From Acuticoccus sediminis (GTDB lineage: Bacteria; Pseudomonadota; Alphaproteobacteria; Rhizobiales; Amorphaceae), in NCBI RefSeq assembly GCF_003258595.1, contig NZ_QHHQ01000003.1, positions 558,001 to 622,000 of the forward strand: a stretch of DNA of 64,000 bases, read 5' to 3'. The notes beneath the pieces were generated by a model, which did no database searches, was not told the origin of the DNA, and saw only the letters and a program-made list of their open reading frames with translations. The stretch's first letter is position 1, and every line of letters starts with the position of its first letter. This document shows positions 37,221 through 45,605 of the stretch, piece after piece. A program made the position numbers and the translations under genes.

Positions 37221-37236
37221 GTCAACAGCCGTTGAC
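37221..37236. promoter_or_regulatory. Inverted repeat, probable TetR operator
   Basis: GTCAAC-AGCC-GTTGAC has perfect six-base arms and a four-base spacer. It lies between the divergent tetR and RND operon. Its right arm supplies the TTGACC -35 hexamer (37232-37237) of a candidate RND promoter, so binding would block RNA polymerase. Confidence 0.65.
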
Positions 37237-37260
37237 CTTACCGGCCGGCAATCCTAGATG
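37232..37260 (+). promoter_or_regulatory. Candidate sigma-70 promoter of the RND operon
   Basis: TTGACC (five of six to consensus) is followed after 17 bases by TAGATG, which is weak (three of six). The -35 overlaps the inverted repeat at 37221-37236. Confidence 0.4.
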
Positions 37261-37403
37261 CGGGCTCGAACGATACCTTATCGCAATCGCACTGTCCGGT
37301 GACCGCAACCCTGACCCCCGGGGGTCGGGCGCGGCCCGGCCGTTCCAGTCCGTTGCGCCGGCACGCGGTCGACCGCGCGCGGCGGCGCACCCGTCGGTGA
37401 GCA

Positions 37404-38588
37404 ATGAGCTTGAGCCAGGTTTTCCCGATACCGACCCGCGCGGGCGCCCCCGCCGGGCGGTCCCGTCTGCGGCAACGTTTCGCCCCTGCGCCAGCGCTTC
37501 GCGGCCGCGCGGCCGTCAGGCGCGGCGCCGGCGCGCTGCTGCGGGCGGGCGTCGCCGCGGCGCTCCTCGCCCTGCCTCTGGCGCCGGCGCTGGCGGAGAC
37601 GCCGCTCGCCGTCGAGTTCATCACCGTTCAGTCGACCGACCAGTCCACCCGCTACGAGGCGACAGGCGAGGTCGCCCCCCGCGAGACGATCAGTGCCGCC
37701 TTCCGGGAGGGCGGACGCGTGGTGGAGGTGAACTTCGACGAGGGGGACCGCGTCGAGGCCGGCACCGTCCTCGCCAGAATCGACGACACGCAGCAGCGCG
37801 AGAGCCTCAACGCCGCGAAGGCGTCCCTCGCCGCTCAGGAGGCGACCCTGTCGGAGGCGACCGCCGACGAGACGCGGCAGGCCCGCCTCCTCGAGCGCGG
37901 CTTCACCACCCGCGCCACCCGCGACGACGCGCGCCAGACGCTGCTCGCCGCCCAGAGCGCCGTCGAGCAGGCGCGCGCGGAGGTCTCGCAGGCCCAGACC
38001 GACCTCGACGACACCGTCCTGAAGGCCCCCGTCGACGCCATCATCACGCAGCGCACCGCGGAGGTCGGACAGGTGATCAGCGCCGCCGAGGCCGCCTACT
38101 CGCTCGCCCCGCAAGGCCAGCTCGACGCGGTCTTCAACGTTCCGGATTCGCTCTTCATCGACCCCAAGGAAGCGTTCGACGTCGACCTCCAGCTCATCGA
38201 CCGGCCCAACGTCGTGATGACGGGCTCGGTCCGGGAGGTGTCCCCCCTCGTCAACGAGGAGACCGGCGCGGTGGAGGTGAAGGTCGCCATCGAGACACCC
38301 TCGCCCGCGGTGCAGATCGGCGCCCCCATCCGCGGCACCATCACGCTCCCCCCGCGACAGGTGATGCAGCTCCCGTGGACGGCGCTGACGGCGACGTCGC
38401 ACGGCCTCGCCGTCTGGGTCGTCACCGGGGAGCAGCGCGTCGCCCTGCGCGACATCGAGGTGGATCACTACGGCAGCGGCAGCTTCACCGTGATCTCGGG
38501 ACTCGACGTGGGTGAGACGGTGGTCGGCCGTGGCGCCAGCCTCCTCTATCCCGACCGGCCGGTCGTCGCGGCGGAGGTCGGCCGATGA
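37404..38588 (+). CDS. RND efflux periplasmic adaptor subunit (first)
   Basis: 394-residue membrane-fusion protein that would connect the inner-membrane pump to an outer-membrane channel. A long basic N-terminus precedes a Sec-type hydrophobic stretch ending LPLAPALA (about residue 65), so the real start may be later than ATG 37404. The mature part has a lipoyl-like half-motif (GRVVEVNFDEGDRVEAGTVLA), an Ala/Gln-rich coiled-coil hairpin (about 130-200), the second lipoyl half (LKAPVDAIITQRTAEVGQVI) and a beta-barrel. The stop overlaps the next start (ATGA). Confidence 0.9.
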   Translation: MSLSQVFPIPTRAGAPAGRSRLRQRFAPAPALRGRAAVRRGAGALLRAGVAAALLALPLAPALAETPLAVEFITVQSTDQSTRYEATGEVAPRETISAAFREGGRVVEVNFDEGDRVEAGTVLARIDDTQQRESLNAAKASLAAQEATLSEATADETRQARLLERGFTTRATRDDARQTLLAAQSAVEQARAEVSQAQTDLDDTVLKAPVDAIITQRTAEVGQVISAAEAAYSLAPQGQLDAVFNVPDSLFIDPKEAFDVDLQLIDRPNVVMTGSVREVSPLVNEETGAVEVKVAIETPSPAVQIGAPIRGTITLPPRQVMQLPWTALTATSHGLAVWVVTGEQRVALRDIEVDHYGSGSFTVISGLDVGETVVGRGASLLYPDRPVVAAEVGR

Positions 38589-39655
38589 GAGCCGCTCCCC
38601 TCGCCGCACTGGCGGCCCTCGCGCTGGCGCTCACCGCCTGCCAGGAGGAGGAGGCCGCAGCGCCCGCGCCGCCGCGCCCCGTCGTCTCCGAGATCATCAG
38701 CCTCGCCCCGGTCTCGACCATCTCATGGGTCGGCACGGTCGAGCCCAAGGTCGAGACGGACCTCGCCTTCGAGGTGACCGGCCATGTGGTCGACCGCCTC
38801 GTGGACGTCGGCGACGTCGTCGACAAGGGCGACGTCATCGCCCACCTCGATCCCCAGGAGCTTCAGGCCGCCGCGCGGTCGGCCGAGGCGAGCCTTGCCC
38901 AGGCCGAGGCGCAGTTCGTCTCCGCCCGCGACAATGCCGAGCGGACCAGAAAGCTCGTCGAGCGGGACGTCGAATCCCAGGCCAACCTCGACAACGCCAA
39001 CCAGCAGGTCGCCGTCGCGCAGTCCGAGGTCGACCGCGCCAAGGCCCAGCTCGCCCAGGCGCGCGACCGGCTCGACAAGGCAACGCTGAAGGCGAGCGCC
39101 CACGGCGTGATCACCGCGGCACCGGTCTCCCCCGGCGCCACCGTGTCGGCAGGCGAGGCGGTCGTGCGCGTCGCGAGCACCAAGGAGCTCGAGGCCGTGG
39201 TCGATCTCTCCGAGCCGGACCTTGCCACCATCGACGCCGACGCGCAGTTCACCGTCGCGCTCGAGGCGGCGCGCACCGTCACCACCGGCGGCCGCCTCGC
39301 CTACATCGAGCCCGTCGCGGAGGACACCACCCGCACCCGCCGCGTCCACATCGCGCTCGACGATCCGCCGCCGGCCTTCCGCCTCGGCTCGCTCATCTCG
39401 GCGCGTCTGCGCACGCAGGCCGATGCCGTCCTGTCGGTCCCGACATCGGCGCTCTTCGAGCGGGACGGCGCGGCGATGGTGTGGCGCGTCGAGCGGCCGA
39501 GCGGCAGCGTCGGGGCGGTGCCGGTCGAGCTCGGCGACGCCTTCGGGCCGCGCACGCAGCTCGCCGGCGGTCTGGCGGAAGGCGACGAAATCGTGACACG
39601 CGGCGTCCACAGCCTGGAGGATGGCGAGGTCGTCGGCGAGAGGACGGCACTGTGA
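38585..39655 (+). CDS. RND efflux adaptor subunit, lipoprotein (second)
   Basis: 356 residues. It starts with a lipoprotein signal peptide whose lipobox is LTAC (Cys20), so it should be anchored in the periplasmic leaflet of the inner membrane. It has the same fold as the preceding gene: the lipoyl half DRLVDVGDVVDKGDVIAHLD, an Ala/Gln-rich coiled coil (about 95-160), the second half LKASAHGVITAAPVSPGATV and a beta-barrel. Two different adaptors with one pump gene suggest a mixed adaptor hexamer, as in some TriABC-like systems. It overlaps both neighbours by four bases. Confidence 0.9.
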   Translation: MRAAPLAALAALALALTACQEEEAAAPAPPRPVVSEIISLAPVSTISWVGTVEPKVETDLAFEVTGHVVDRLVDVGDVVDKGDVIAHLDPQELQAAARSAEASLAQAEAQFVSARDNAERTRKLVERDVESQANLDNANQQVAVAQSEVDRAKAQLAQARDRLDKATLKASAHGVITAAPVSPGATVSAGEAVVRVASTKELEAVVDLSEPDLATIDADAQFTVALEAARTVTTGGRLAYIEPVAEDTTRTRRVHIALDDPPPAFRLGSLISARLRTQADAVLSVPTSALFERDGAAMVWRVERPSGSVGAVPVELGDAFGPRTQLAGGLAEGDEIVTRGVHSLEDGEVVGERTAL

Positions 39656-42600
39656 AGGGTTTCAATCTCTCGGACTGGGCGCTGCATCACCGCTCGCTCG
39701 TCTGGTATTTCATGATCGCCTCGCTGATCGCGGGCGCGATGGCGTACATGTCCCTCGGCCGCGCCGAGGACCCGAACTTCACCATCAAGACGATGGTGAT
39801 CGGCGCCGCCCTGCCCGGCGCCAGCGTCCAGGAGACGCTGAACCAGGTCACCGACCGCATCGAACGCGAGCTCGAGGACCTCGACGAGCTCGACGTGACG
39901 CGCTCCATCACCATGCCCGGCCAGGCGGTCGTCTACGTCGACCTGCTGCCGACCACGCGCGCCTCCGAGATCCCGCGGATCTGGCAGCGCGTGCGCAACA
40001 TGATGAACGACATCCGCGGCGAATTCCCGGAGGAGTTCTCCGGCTTCCAATTCAACGACACCTTCGGCGACGTCTTCGGCAACCTCTACGCCTTCACCGC
40101 GGACGGCTTCTCCCACCGTGAGCTGCGCGACTATGTCGAGGACGTGCGCATCCGCCTGCAGGGCCTGAAGGACGCCGGCAAGATCGAGATGTTCGGCGAG
40201 CGGGACGAGCGGATCTTCCTCGAATTCTCGCCGCGCCGGCTCGCCGCCTTCGGTCTCGACCAGCAGGAGGTGATCGACACGCTCTCGGCCCAGAACGCCA
40301 TCGTCCAGTCGGGCGTCATCAACGCCGGGCCGGAGCGCGTGCTGGTGCGCGTCGGCGGGCAGTTCTCCAGCGAGGACAGCCTCGAGGCGGTCAACCTGCG
40401 CGTCGACGGGCGCTTCTTCCGCCTGACCGACATCGCCGAGGTGCGCCGCGGCTACGTCGACCCGCCCGATTCGATCTTCCGCTTCAACGGCGAGGAGGCG
40501 ATCGGCCTCGCGGTCGGCATGCGCGACGGCGCCAACATCCTCGACTTCGGCGAGGCGCTGCAGGGGGAGATCGACGCCGCCATCGCCGAGCTCCCCGTCG
40601 GCATCCACGTCTCCCAGGTCGCCGACCAGCCGCACGTGGTGGAGGAAGCCGTCGGCCACTTCGTCCAGGCTCTGGTCGAGGCGGTGGTCATCGTCCTCAT
40701 CGTCAGCTTCATCAGCCTCGGTGTGCGCGCCGGCCTGGTGGTGACGCTGACCATCCCGCTCGTCCTCGCGATCACCTTCGTGGTGATGCAGCAGTACGGC
40801 ATCGTGCTGCAGCGCATCTCGCTCGGCGCGCTCATCATCGCCCTCGGCCTTCTGGTGGACGACGCGATGATCGCCATCGAGACGATGATCTCGCGGCTGG
40901 AGGTCGGCGAGAGCCTCGAGAAGGCCGCCTCCTACGCGTGGACGTCCATCGCATTTCCCATGCTGTCGGGGACGCTCGTCACCGTGGCGGGCTTCATCCC
41001 GATCGGCCTCAACAACTCGAACGCGGGTGAGTTCACCTTCTCGCTGTTCGTGGTGATCGCCGTCTCGCTCCTCGTCTCGTGGATCGTCGCGGTGCTGTTC
41101 GCACCTCTGATCGGCGTCACGATGCTGCCCAAGAAGCTGAAGCACGCGCACCAGCCTCCCGGCCGCGTCCGCCGCACGTTCCAGCGCACCCTGCTTCTCG
41201 CGATGCGCTTCCGGTGGATCACGATCCTCACCACGGTCGCCCTCTTCGCCGCGGCGGTCGTGGGGATGACGCAGGTGCAGCAGCAGTTCTTCCCGACCTC
41301 GGACCGGCCCGAGGTGATCATCGACATCACCATGGCGCGCAACAGCTCCATCGCCGGTACGGACGAGGCCATCAGCCAGCTGGAGGACTTCATCTCGCAG
41401 CAGGAGGAGGCGGAGTTCTTCACCTCCTACATCGGCGAGAGCGCCCCGCGCTTCATCCTCGCCTACGACGTCCTGACCTCGGGCCCCTACATGGGCCAGA
41501 TCGTGGTGCAGACGGCCTCGGTCGAGGCCCGCGACAGCCTCAAGGCGAAGGTGGACAGGTTCGGTGCCGAGAAGCTGCCGGGCGCCGACGTCTTCGTGAA
41601 GAACCTCGAGGTCGGTCCGCCGGTCGGACGGCCGGTGCAGTACCGCGTCTCCGGACCGGACGCGAACGTCGTGCGCGAGCAGGCCCGCAAGCTCGCCACG
41701 ATCGTCGGCGCCGACCCGCACCTCAAGGACGTGATCCTCGACTGGGACGAGCCCGCGCGCGTCATCCGCGTCGAGATCGTCCAGGACAAGGCGCGGCAGC
41801 TCGGCGTCTCCCCCACCGAGATCGCCCAGTCCCTCCAGGCCATCTACGAGGGCGTGACGGTCACGGAGCTGCGGGACGACATCTACCTCGTCGACATCGT
41901 TGGCCGCGGCCAGAAGGACGAGCGGACGTCCGTCGATTCGCTCTACAACATGCAGATCCTGCGGGCGGACGCCGACTCGATCCCGCTGTCGAGCCTCGCG
42001 ACCTTCCGCTTCGACAGCGAGCCGCCGATCATCCACCAGCGCAACCGCCGCCCGACGGTGACGGTGAAGGCGTCCGTCGCGACGGCGGACCAGCCGGCGG
42101 CGATCGTGAAGATCCTCGGCGAGCGGATCGACGAGTTCGCCGCCGGCCTGCCCGCGGGCTACAAGGTCGAGGTCGGCGGCGCGGTCGAGGAAAGCGCCGA
42201 GTCGCAGGGCCCGATCGCCCAGGTGGTGCCGCTGATGGTCGTCATCATGCTGACGCTCATCATGGTGCAGATGCAGGGCTTCCGCCTCTCCTTCATCGTC
42301 ATCTGCGCCGCGCCGCTGGGGCTGATCGGCGTCGTCGCGGCGCTGCTGCCCTCGAACACGCCGCTCGGCTTCGTCGCGATCCTCGGCGTGCTGGCGCTGG
42401 TGGGCATCCTCATCCGCAACTCGCTCATCCTCATCCACGAGGTGGAGGTGCTGCACAAGGAAGGTGCCAGCCGGTGGGAGGCCGTCTTCCGAGCCTCCGA
42501 CTCGCGCGCCCGGCCGATCGCGCTGACCGCGGCTGCGGCCAGCCTCGCGCTGATCCCCATCGCCCGGCAGATCTTCTGGGGGCCGATGGCGGTGGCGATG

Positions 42601-42831
42601 ATGGGCGGCATCATCGCCGGCACGGCGATCACGCTGCTCTTCATCCCGGCCCTCTACCTCGCTGTCTACCGCGTGCCGCGCGAGGACGGCCGGGCGACCA
42701 TCGCCCACGCCGACGATCCCGAAGCGCCGCACGGCGACACGGGCGGCGAGGACAACCCATCCGGGTCCGATTCGAAGGGCGAGCAATGGCACCTTCCCGG
42801 CCCCGGAGCGACACCGGCGACGGAGACGTGA
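39652..42831 (+). CDS. RND-family efflux pump, inner-membrane subunit
   Basis: Proton-driven exporter of 1,059 residues, the normal size for AcrB/MexB/TriC-like proteins. It has the expected twelve-helix pattern with two large periplasmic loops. TM4 carries the proton-relay pair Asp403-Asp404 in GLLVDDAMIAIE, and the second half repeats the pattern (LGFVAILGVLALVGILIRNSLILIHEVE). The start is GTG 39652, overlapping the adaptor stop (GTGA). The open frame extends upstream to 38512, but that part overlaps the adaptor gene and is not used. The C-terminal tail is acidic and hydrophilic. Substrate cannot be told from sequence. No outer-membrane channel gene is nearby, so a TolC-like protein elsewhere is implied. 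Confidence 0.93.
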   Translation: MKGFNLSDWALHHRSLVWYFMIASLIAGAMAYMSLGRAEDPNFTIKTMVIGAALPGASVQETLNQVTDRIERELEDLDELDVTRSITMPGQAVVYVDLLPTTRASEIPRIWQRVRNMMNDIRGEFPEEFSGFQFNDTFGDVFGNLYAFTADGFSHRELRDYVEDVRIRLQGLKDAGKIEMFGERDERIFLEFSPRRLAAFGLDQQEVIDTLSAQNAIVQSGVINAGPERVLVRVGGQFSSEDSLEAVNLRVDGRFFRLTDIAEVRRGYVDPPDSIFRFNGEEAIGLAVGMRDGANILDFGEALQGEIDAAIAELPVGIHVSQVADQPHVVEEAVGHFVQALVEAVVIVLIVSFISLGVRAGLVVTLTIPLVLAITFVVMQQYGIVLQRISLGALIIALGLLVDDAMIAIETMISRLEVGESLEKAASYAWTSIAFPMLSGTLVTVAGFIPIGLNNSNAGEFTFSLFVVIAVSLLVSWIVAVLFAPLIGVTMLPKKLKHAHQPPGRVRRTFQRTLLLAMRFRWITILTTVALFAAAVVGMTQVQQQFFPTSDRPEVIIDITMARNSSIAGTDEAISQLEDFISQQEEAEFFTSYIGESAPRFILAYDVLTSGPYMGQIVVQTASVEARDSLKAKVDRFGAEKLPGADVFVKNLEVGPPVGRPVQYRVSGPDANVVREQARKLATIVGADPHLKDVILDWDEPARVIRVEIVQDKARQLGVSPTEIAQSLQAIYEGVTVTELRDDIYLVDIVGRGQKDERTSVDSLYNMQILRADADSIPLSSLATFRFDSEPPIIHQRNRRPTVTVKASVATADQPAAIVKILGERIDEFAAGLPAGYKVEVGGAVEESAESQGPIAQVVPLMVVIMLTLIMVQMQGFRLSFIVICAAPLGLIGVVAALLPSNTPLGFVAILGVLALVGILIRNSLILIHEVEVLHKEGASRWEAVFRASDSRARPIALTAAAASLALIPIARQIFWGPMAVAMMGGIIAGTAITLLFIPALYLAVYRVPREDGRATIAHADDPEAPHGDTGGEDNPSGSDSKGEQWHLPGPGATPATET

Positions 42832-43619
42832 TGGAGACCGGGACGACACCTCCCGCGCCGCTCGCGGTGGTGACAGGCGGAGCCGGCGGGATCGGCCGTC
42901 ATCTGGTCGGCGCCCTCGCCGCCGCCGGCTATCGCGTCGCCTTCACCCACCTCGCTCCCGACGACGCGGCCGGACCCGCCGTCGCCGAGGAGCGGGCGAA
43001 GGGTCACGACGTCACCGCCTACCCCTGTGACGCGGGGGACGAGGCCGCCGTCGCGGCCTTCTACGCGGCGCTGACGGAGGAGATGGACGCGGCGCCGTCC
43101 CTCCTCGTCAACAACGCCGGCGTCCAGACCCTCGCGCCGCTGCTGGACCTCGCCGTCGACGACTGGGACCGCGTGGTGCGCACACACCTCCGCGGCACCT
43201 TCCTCAACACCCAGGCCGCCGCGCGGCTGATGGTGGCGCGCGGGGTGAAGGGGGCGATCGTCAACATCGGCTCGGGCTGCAACAAGATCGCCTTCCCCCG
43301 TCTCGTCAGCTACACGGCCGCAAAGGGCGGGATCGAGCAGTTCACGAAGGTCGCCGCCGTCGAGCTCGGCCCCCACGGCATCCGCGTCAACTGCGTGGCG
43401 CCGGGCGCCATCGAGGTGGACCGGACCGCCGGCGGCACGGACGACTACGCCGGCAGATGGGGCGCGGAGACCCCGCTGCGCCGCGTCGGCACGCCGGCCG
43501 ACATCGCCGGCCCCGTCCTCTTCTTCGCCTCCCCCGCCGCCGCGTTCGTGACGGGGCAGACGCTGTGGGTCGACGGCGGCGTCTTCTCGCGCCCCGTCTG
43601 GCCCGAAGGCGAGGTCTAG
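42831..43619 (+). CDS. SDR-family NAD(P)-dependent oxidoreductase
   Basis: 262 residues, classical short-chain dehydrogenase. The cofactor motif is TGGAGGIGR, the NNAG motif follows, and the catalytic Ser-Tyr-Lys is present with Tyr161 and Lys165 in SYTAAK. The C-terminus has FVTGQTLWVDGG, typical of 3-ketoacyl-ACP or sugar dehydrogenases. The ATG overlaps the last base of the pump stop (TGATG), so it is translated from the efflux mRNA. Substrate unknown; it may modify the compound exported by the pump. Its stop overlaps the stop of the convergent gene. Confidence 0.9.
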   Translation: METGTTPPAPLAVVTGGAGGIGRHLVGALAAAGYRVAFTHLAPDDAAGPAVAEERAKGHDVTAYPCDAGDEAAVAAFYAALTEEMDAAPSLLVNNAGVQTLAPLLDLAVDDWDRVVRTHLRGTFLNTQAAARLMVARGVKGAIVNIGSGCNKIAFPRLVSYTAAKGGIEQFTKVAAVELGPHGIRVNCVAPGAIEVDRTAGGTDDYAGRWGAETPLRRVGTPADIAGPVLFFASPAAAFVTGQTLWVDGGVFSRPVWPEGEV

Positions 43620-45325
43620 TCCGGGAGGACCGACACGTCGATGAGCGCCTGCCGGCCCGTGTCGGCGACCTTGAGCGCCTCGGCGATCGCACCGGGGAGC
43701 TCGGCCGGGTCGGTGACGCGGCGGGCGAAGGCTCGGCTCGCCTCGGCGGTCTTGCAGAAATCCGGCGTCGGCTTCAGCGCCGTCAACGGCATGATGTTCG
43801 ACTTCGCGGCCACCCCTTCCGGGTAGAGCCCCGCGACCGAGGCGCGTACCGCGCCCCACTCCTCGTTGTTGAGGATGATCACCACGACCCCGAGCCCCAG
43901 CGCCTCGGCGACCTGGTGGCACGCGGTGGGGTTGGCGAACATGTACGAACCGTCGCCCATGGTCGCCACGCAGGTCCGCTCCGGATCGGCGAGCTTGGCA
44001 CCCATCGCCGCCGGGAAGCTCCACCCGAGCCCGCCCGAGTGCGGCTCCTGGAACCAGGAGCGCGGCTCGCGCCGTGTCAGGAAGCCGAGCTTTGTGCCGA
44101 GCTCCGAGAACACCGACGACGTGCGCCCCTCCAGCGCCTCGCCGAGGCAATGGCTGACATACGCCTTGGTGATGCCGCGCTCGGTGTCCGCCGTCGCCAC
44201 CTCGACGAGGCGCTCGCGGCCGGTGGCCGTCGTCTCGGACAGCTTCTGGCGTCGCGCTGCGACGGTCGGTCCGCGCGGCATGTCCTGCATCTCGGCGACG
44301 AGCGCGGGGATCGTGTCGGCGCTCTCCCCGCGCAGCGCGATGTCCGAACGGAAGCCGCGCACGGGGAAGCGGGAGAAGATCGGGTCCGGGCCGATGTTGA
44401 TGACGGTCTTCACGTTCGGCGTCGGATGCAGGTCCGGCCACCACGGCGCCAGCGCGTCGAGGACCACGATGACGTCCGCCTCCTTCAGCCACGGCCCCGG
44501 GTCGGCTCCCACATGGCAGGGATGGTCGGTCGGAATCGCGAGGTGCGTCGCCCACCAGGAGGAGACAGCGATGCCCCACTCCTCCGCCCAGGCGCCGAAC
44601 TCGGCAAAGCTCGCCTCGTCGCCTGCCCCACGCTGGGCGATCACCAGCGGCTTCTCCGCGGCCGCGAGCGCGGCGGCCGCGGCCTTCACCGCCGATGGAT
44701 CCGGCCCCGTGCGTACGGGCTGGATGGAGGGCGGCGCGTCCAGCCCCGCCGCATCCACCGCCTCGCAGAGCACTTCGCGCGGCAGAGACAGGTACACCGG
44801 CCCCTTCGGGGTCGACTGGGCGATGGCGTAGGCACGGTCGAGCAGCGGGGCGATCTGCTCGGGGAATCGCAGCTCGTAGTCCCACTTGGCCGCCTCGCGG
44901 ATGAGCGCGGTCTGGTCGCGCATCTCCTGCCCCCAGGCGATCGGCACGGTGCGGGCGCCGAACCGCTCCGCCTCCGTCACCGGGGTGCGGCCGGACATGA
45001 CGATCATTGGCACGTGCTCGCAGGCCGCATTGATCGCCCCCGTCGCGCCGTTGGAGAGGCCGACGTTGGTGTGGAGCATCACCGCCTGCGGCTCGCCGGT
45101 GACGAGGTAGTAGCCGTGCGCCATCCCCATCGCGGCGTGCTCGTGGGGGATTACGAGGGCGAGCGGCAGGTCGGCGTCCTGCGCCGCGGCCTCCGCCAGC
45201 CCCTCGATCACGGGCGGAAAGTCGGTGCCCGAATTGGCGAACACGACGTCGATGCCCAGCGCCTTTAGGCGGGCAAAGATCGTACCGCCCGCGGTCATTC
45301 GCCCCAGTTTCTGCTGCGCCGCCAT
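43616..45325 (-). CDS. Thiamine-diphosphate-dependent enzyme, acetolactate-synthase-like
   Basis: 569 residues with the three-domain layout of the POX/ALS/benzoylformate decarboxylase family. The N-terminal domain carries the activating Glu in PHEHAAMGMAHGYY. The middle domain is nucleotide-binding-like (about 195-330). The C-terminal domain has the ThDP/Mg motif MGDGSYMFANP near residue 456 with the closing NN in IILNNEEWG. ATG 45325 is chosen because GGAGGAG lies just upstream; the frame also opens further upstream without support. Homologues are usually annotated as thiamine pyrophosphate-requiring proteins of unknown substrate. It converges on the SDR gene, sharing CTAG. Confidence 0.88.
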   Translation of the reverse strand: MAAQQKLGRMTAGGTIFARLKALGIDVVFANSGTDFPPVIEGLAEAAAQDADLPLALVIPHEHAAMGMAHGYYLVTGEPQAVMLHTNVGLSNGATGAINAACEHVPMIVMSGRTPVTEAERFGARTVPIAWGQEMRDQTALIREAAKWDYELRFPEQIAPLLDRAYAIAQSTPKGPVYLSLPREVLCEAVDAAGLDAPPSIQPVRTGPDPSAVKAAAAALAAAEKPLVIAQRGAGDEASFAEFGAWAEEWGIAVSSWWATHLAIPTDHPCHVGADPGPWLKEADVIVVLDALAPWWPDLHPTPNVKTVINIGPDPIFSRFPVRGFRSDIALRGESADTIPALVAEMQDMPRGPTVAARRQKLSETTATGRERLVEVATADTERGITKAYVSHCLGEALEGRTSSVFSELGTKLGFLTRREPRSWFQEPHSGGLGWSFPAAMGAKLADPERTCVATMGDGSYMFANPTACHQVAEALGLGVVVIILNNEEWGAVRASVAGLYPEGVAAKSNIMPLTALKPTPDFCKTAEASRAFARRVTDPAELPGAIAEALKVADTGRQALIDVSVLPD

Positions 45326-45605
45326 CGATTCTCCTCCCACGGACGTTCTGTGATTTGGAGCCGACGCCTGCATTTCCGGCAGCTTCAGCTCGCGGTGAAT
45401 TGGGCATATTCGGCGGGTCGAACCAAGCCCCTTGCCGCCGGTCAAGTTTCGCTTGCGCGAGGCCCATGGGCTACGCCAAGTATCCCGGCAAAGCGGGACC
45501 AGGACCGGTGCGCCGCATCGCTGGCCCTGCCGCACGTCGCCCCCGGGGCGACAGCCTCAACGACCGCAGCACGATCTGCGCGACGACCCGTATGGAGCCC
45601 ATCGG

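Noticed and set aside
38512-39651. Upstream extension of the RND pump frame
   Set aside because: This part overlaps the second adaptor gene and is Arg-rich nonsense; the pump starts at GTG 39652 with normal RND N-terminal residues.
45326-45535. N-terminal extension of the ThDP enzyme to 45535
   Set aside because: The extra 70 residues look non-coding and lack a ribosome site; ATG 45325 has GGAGGAG upstream and matches family length.
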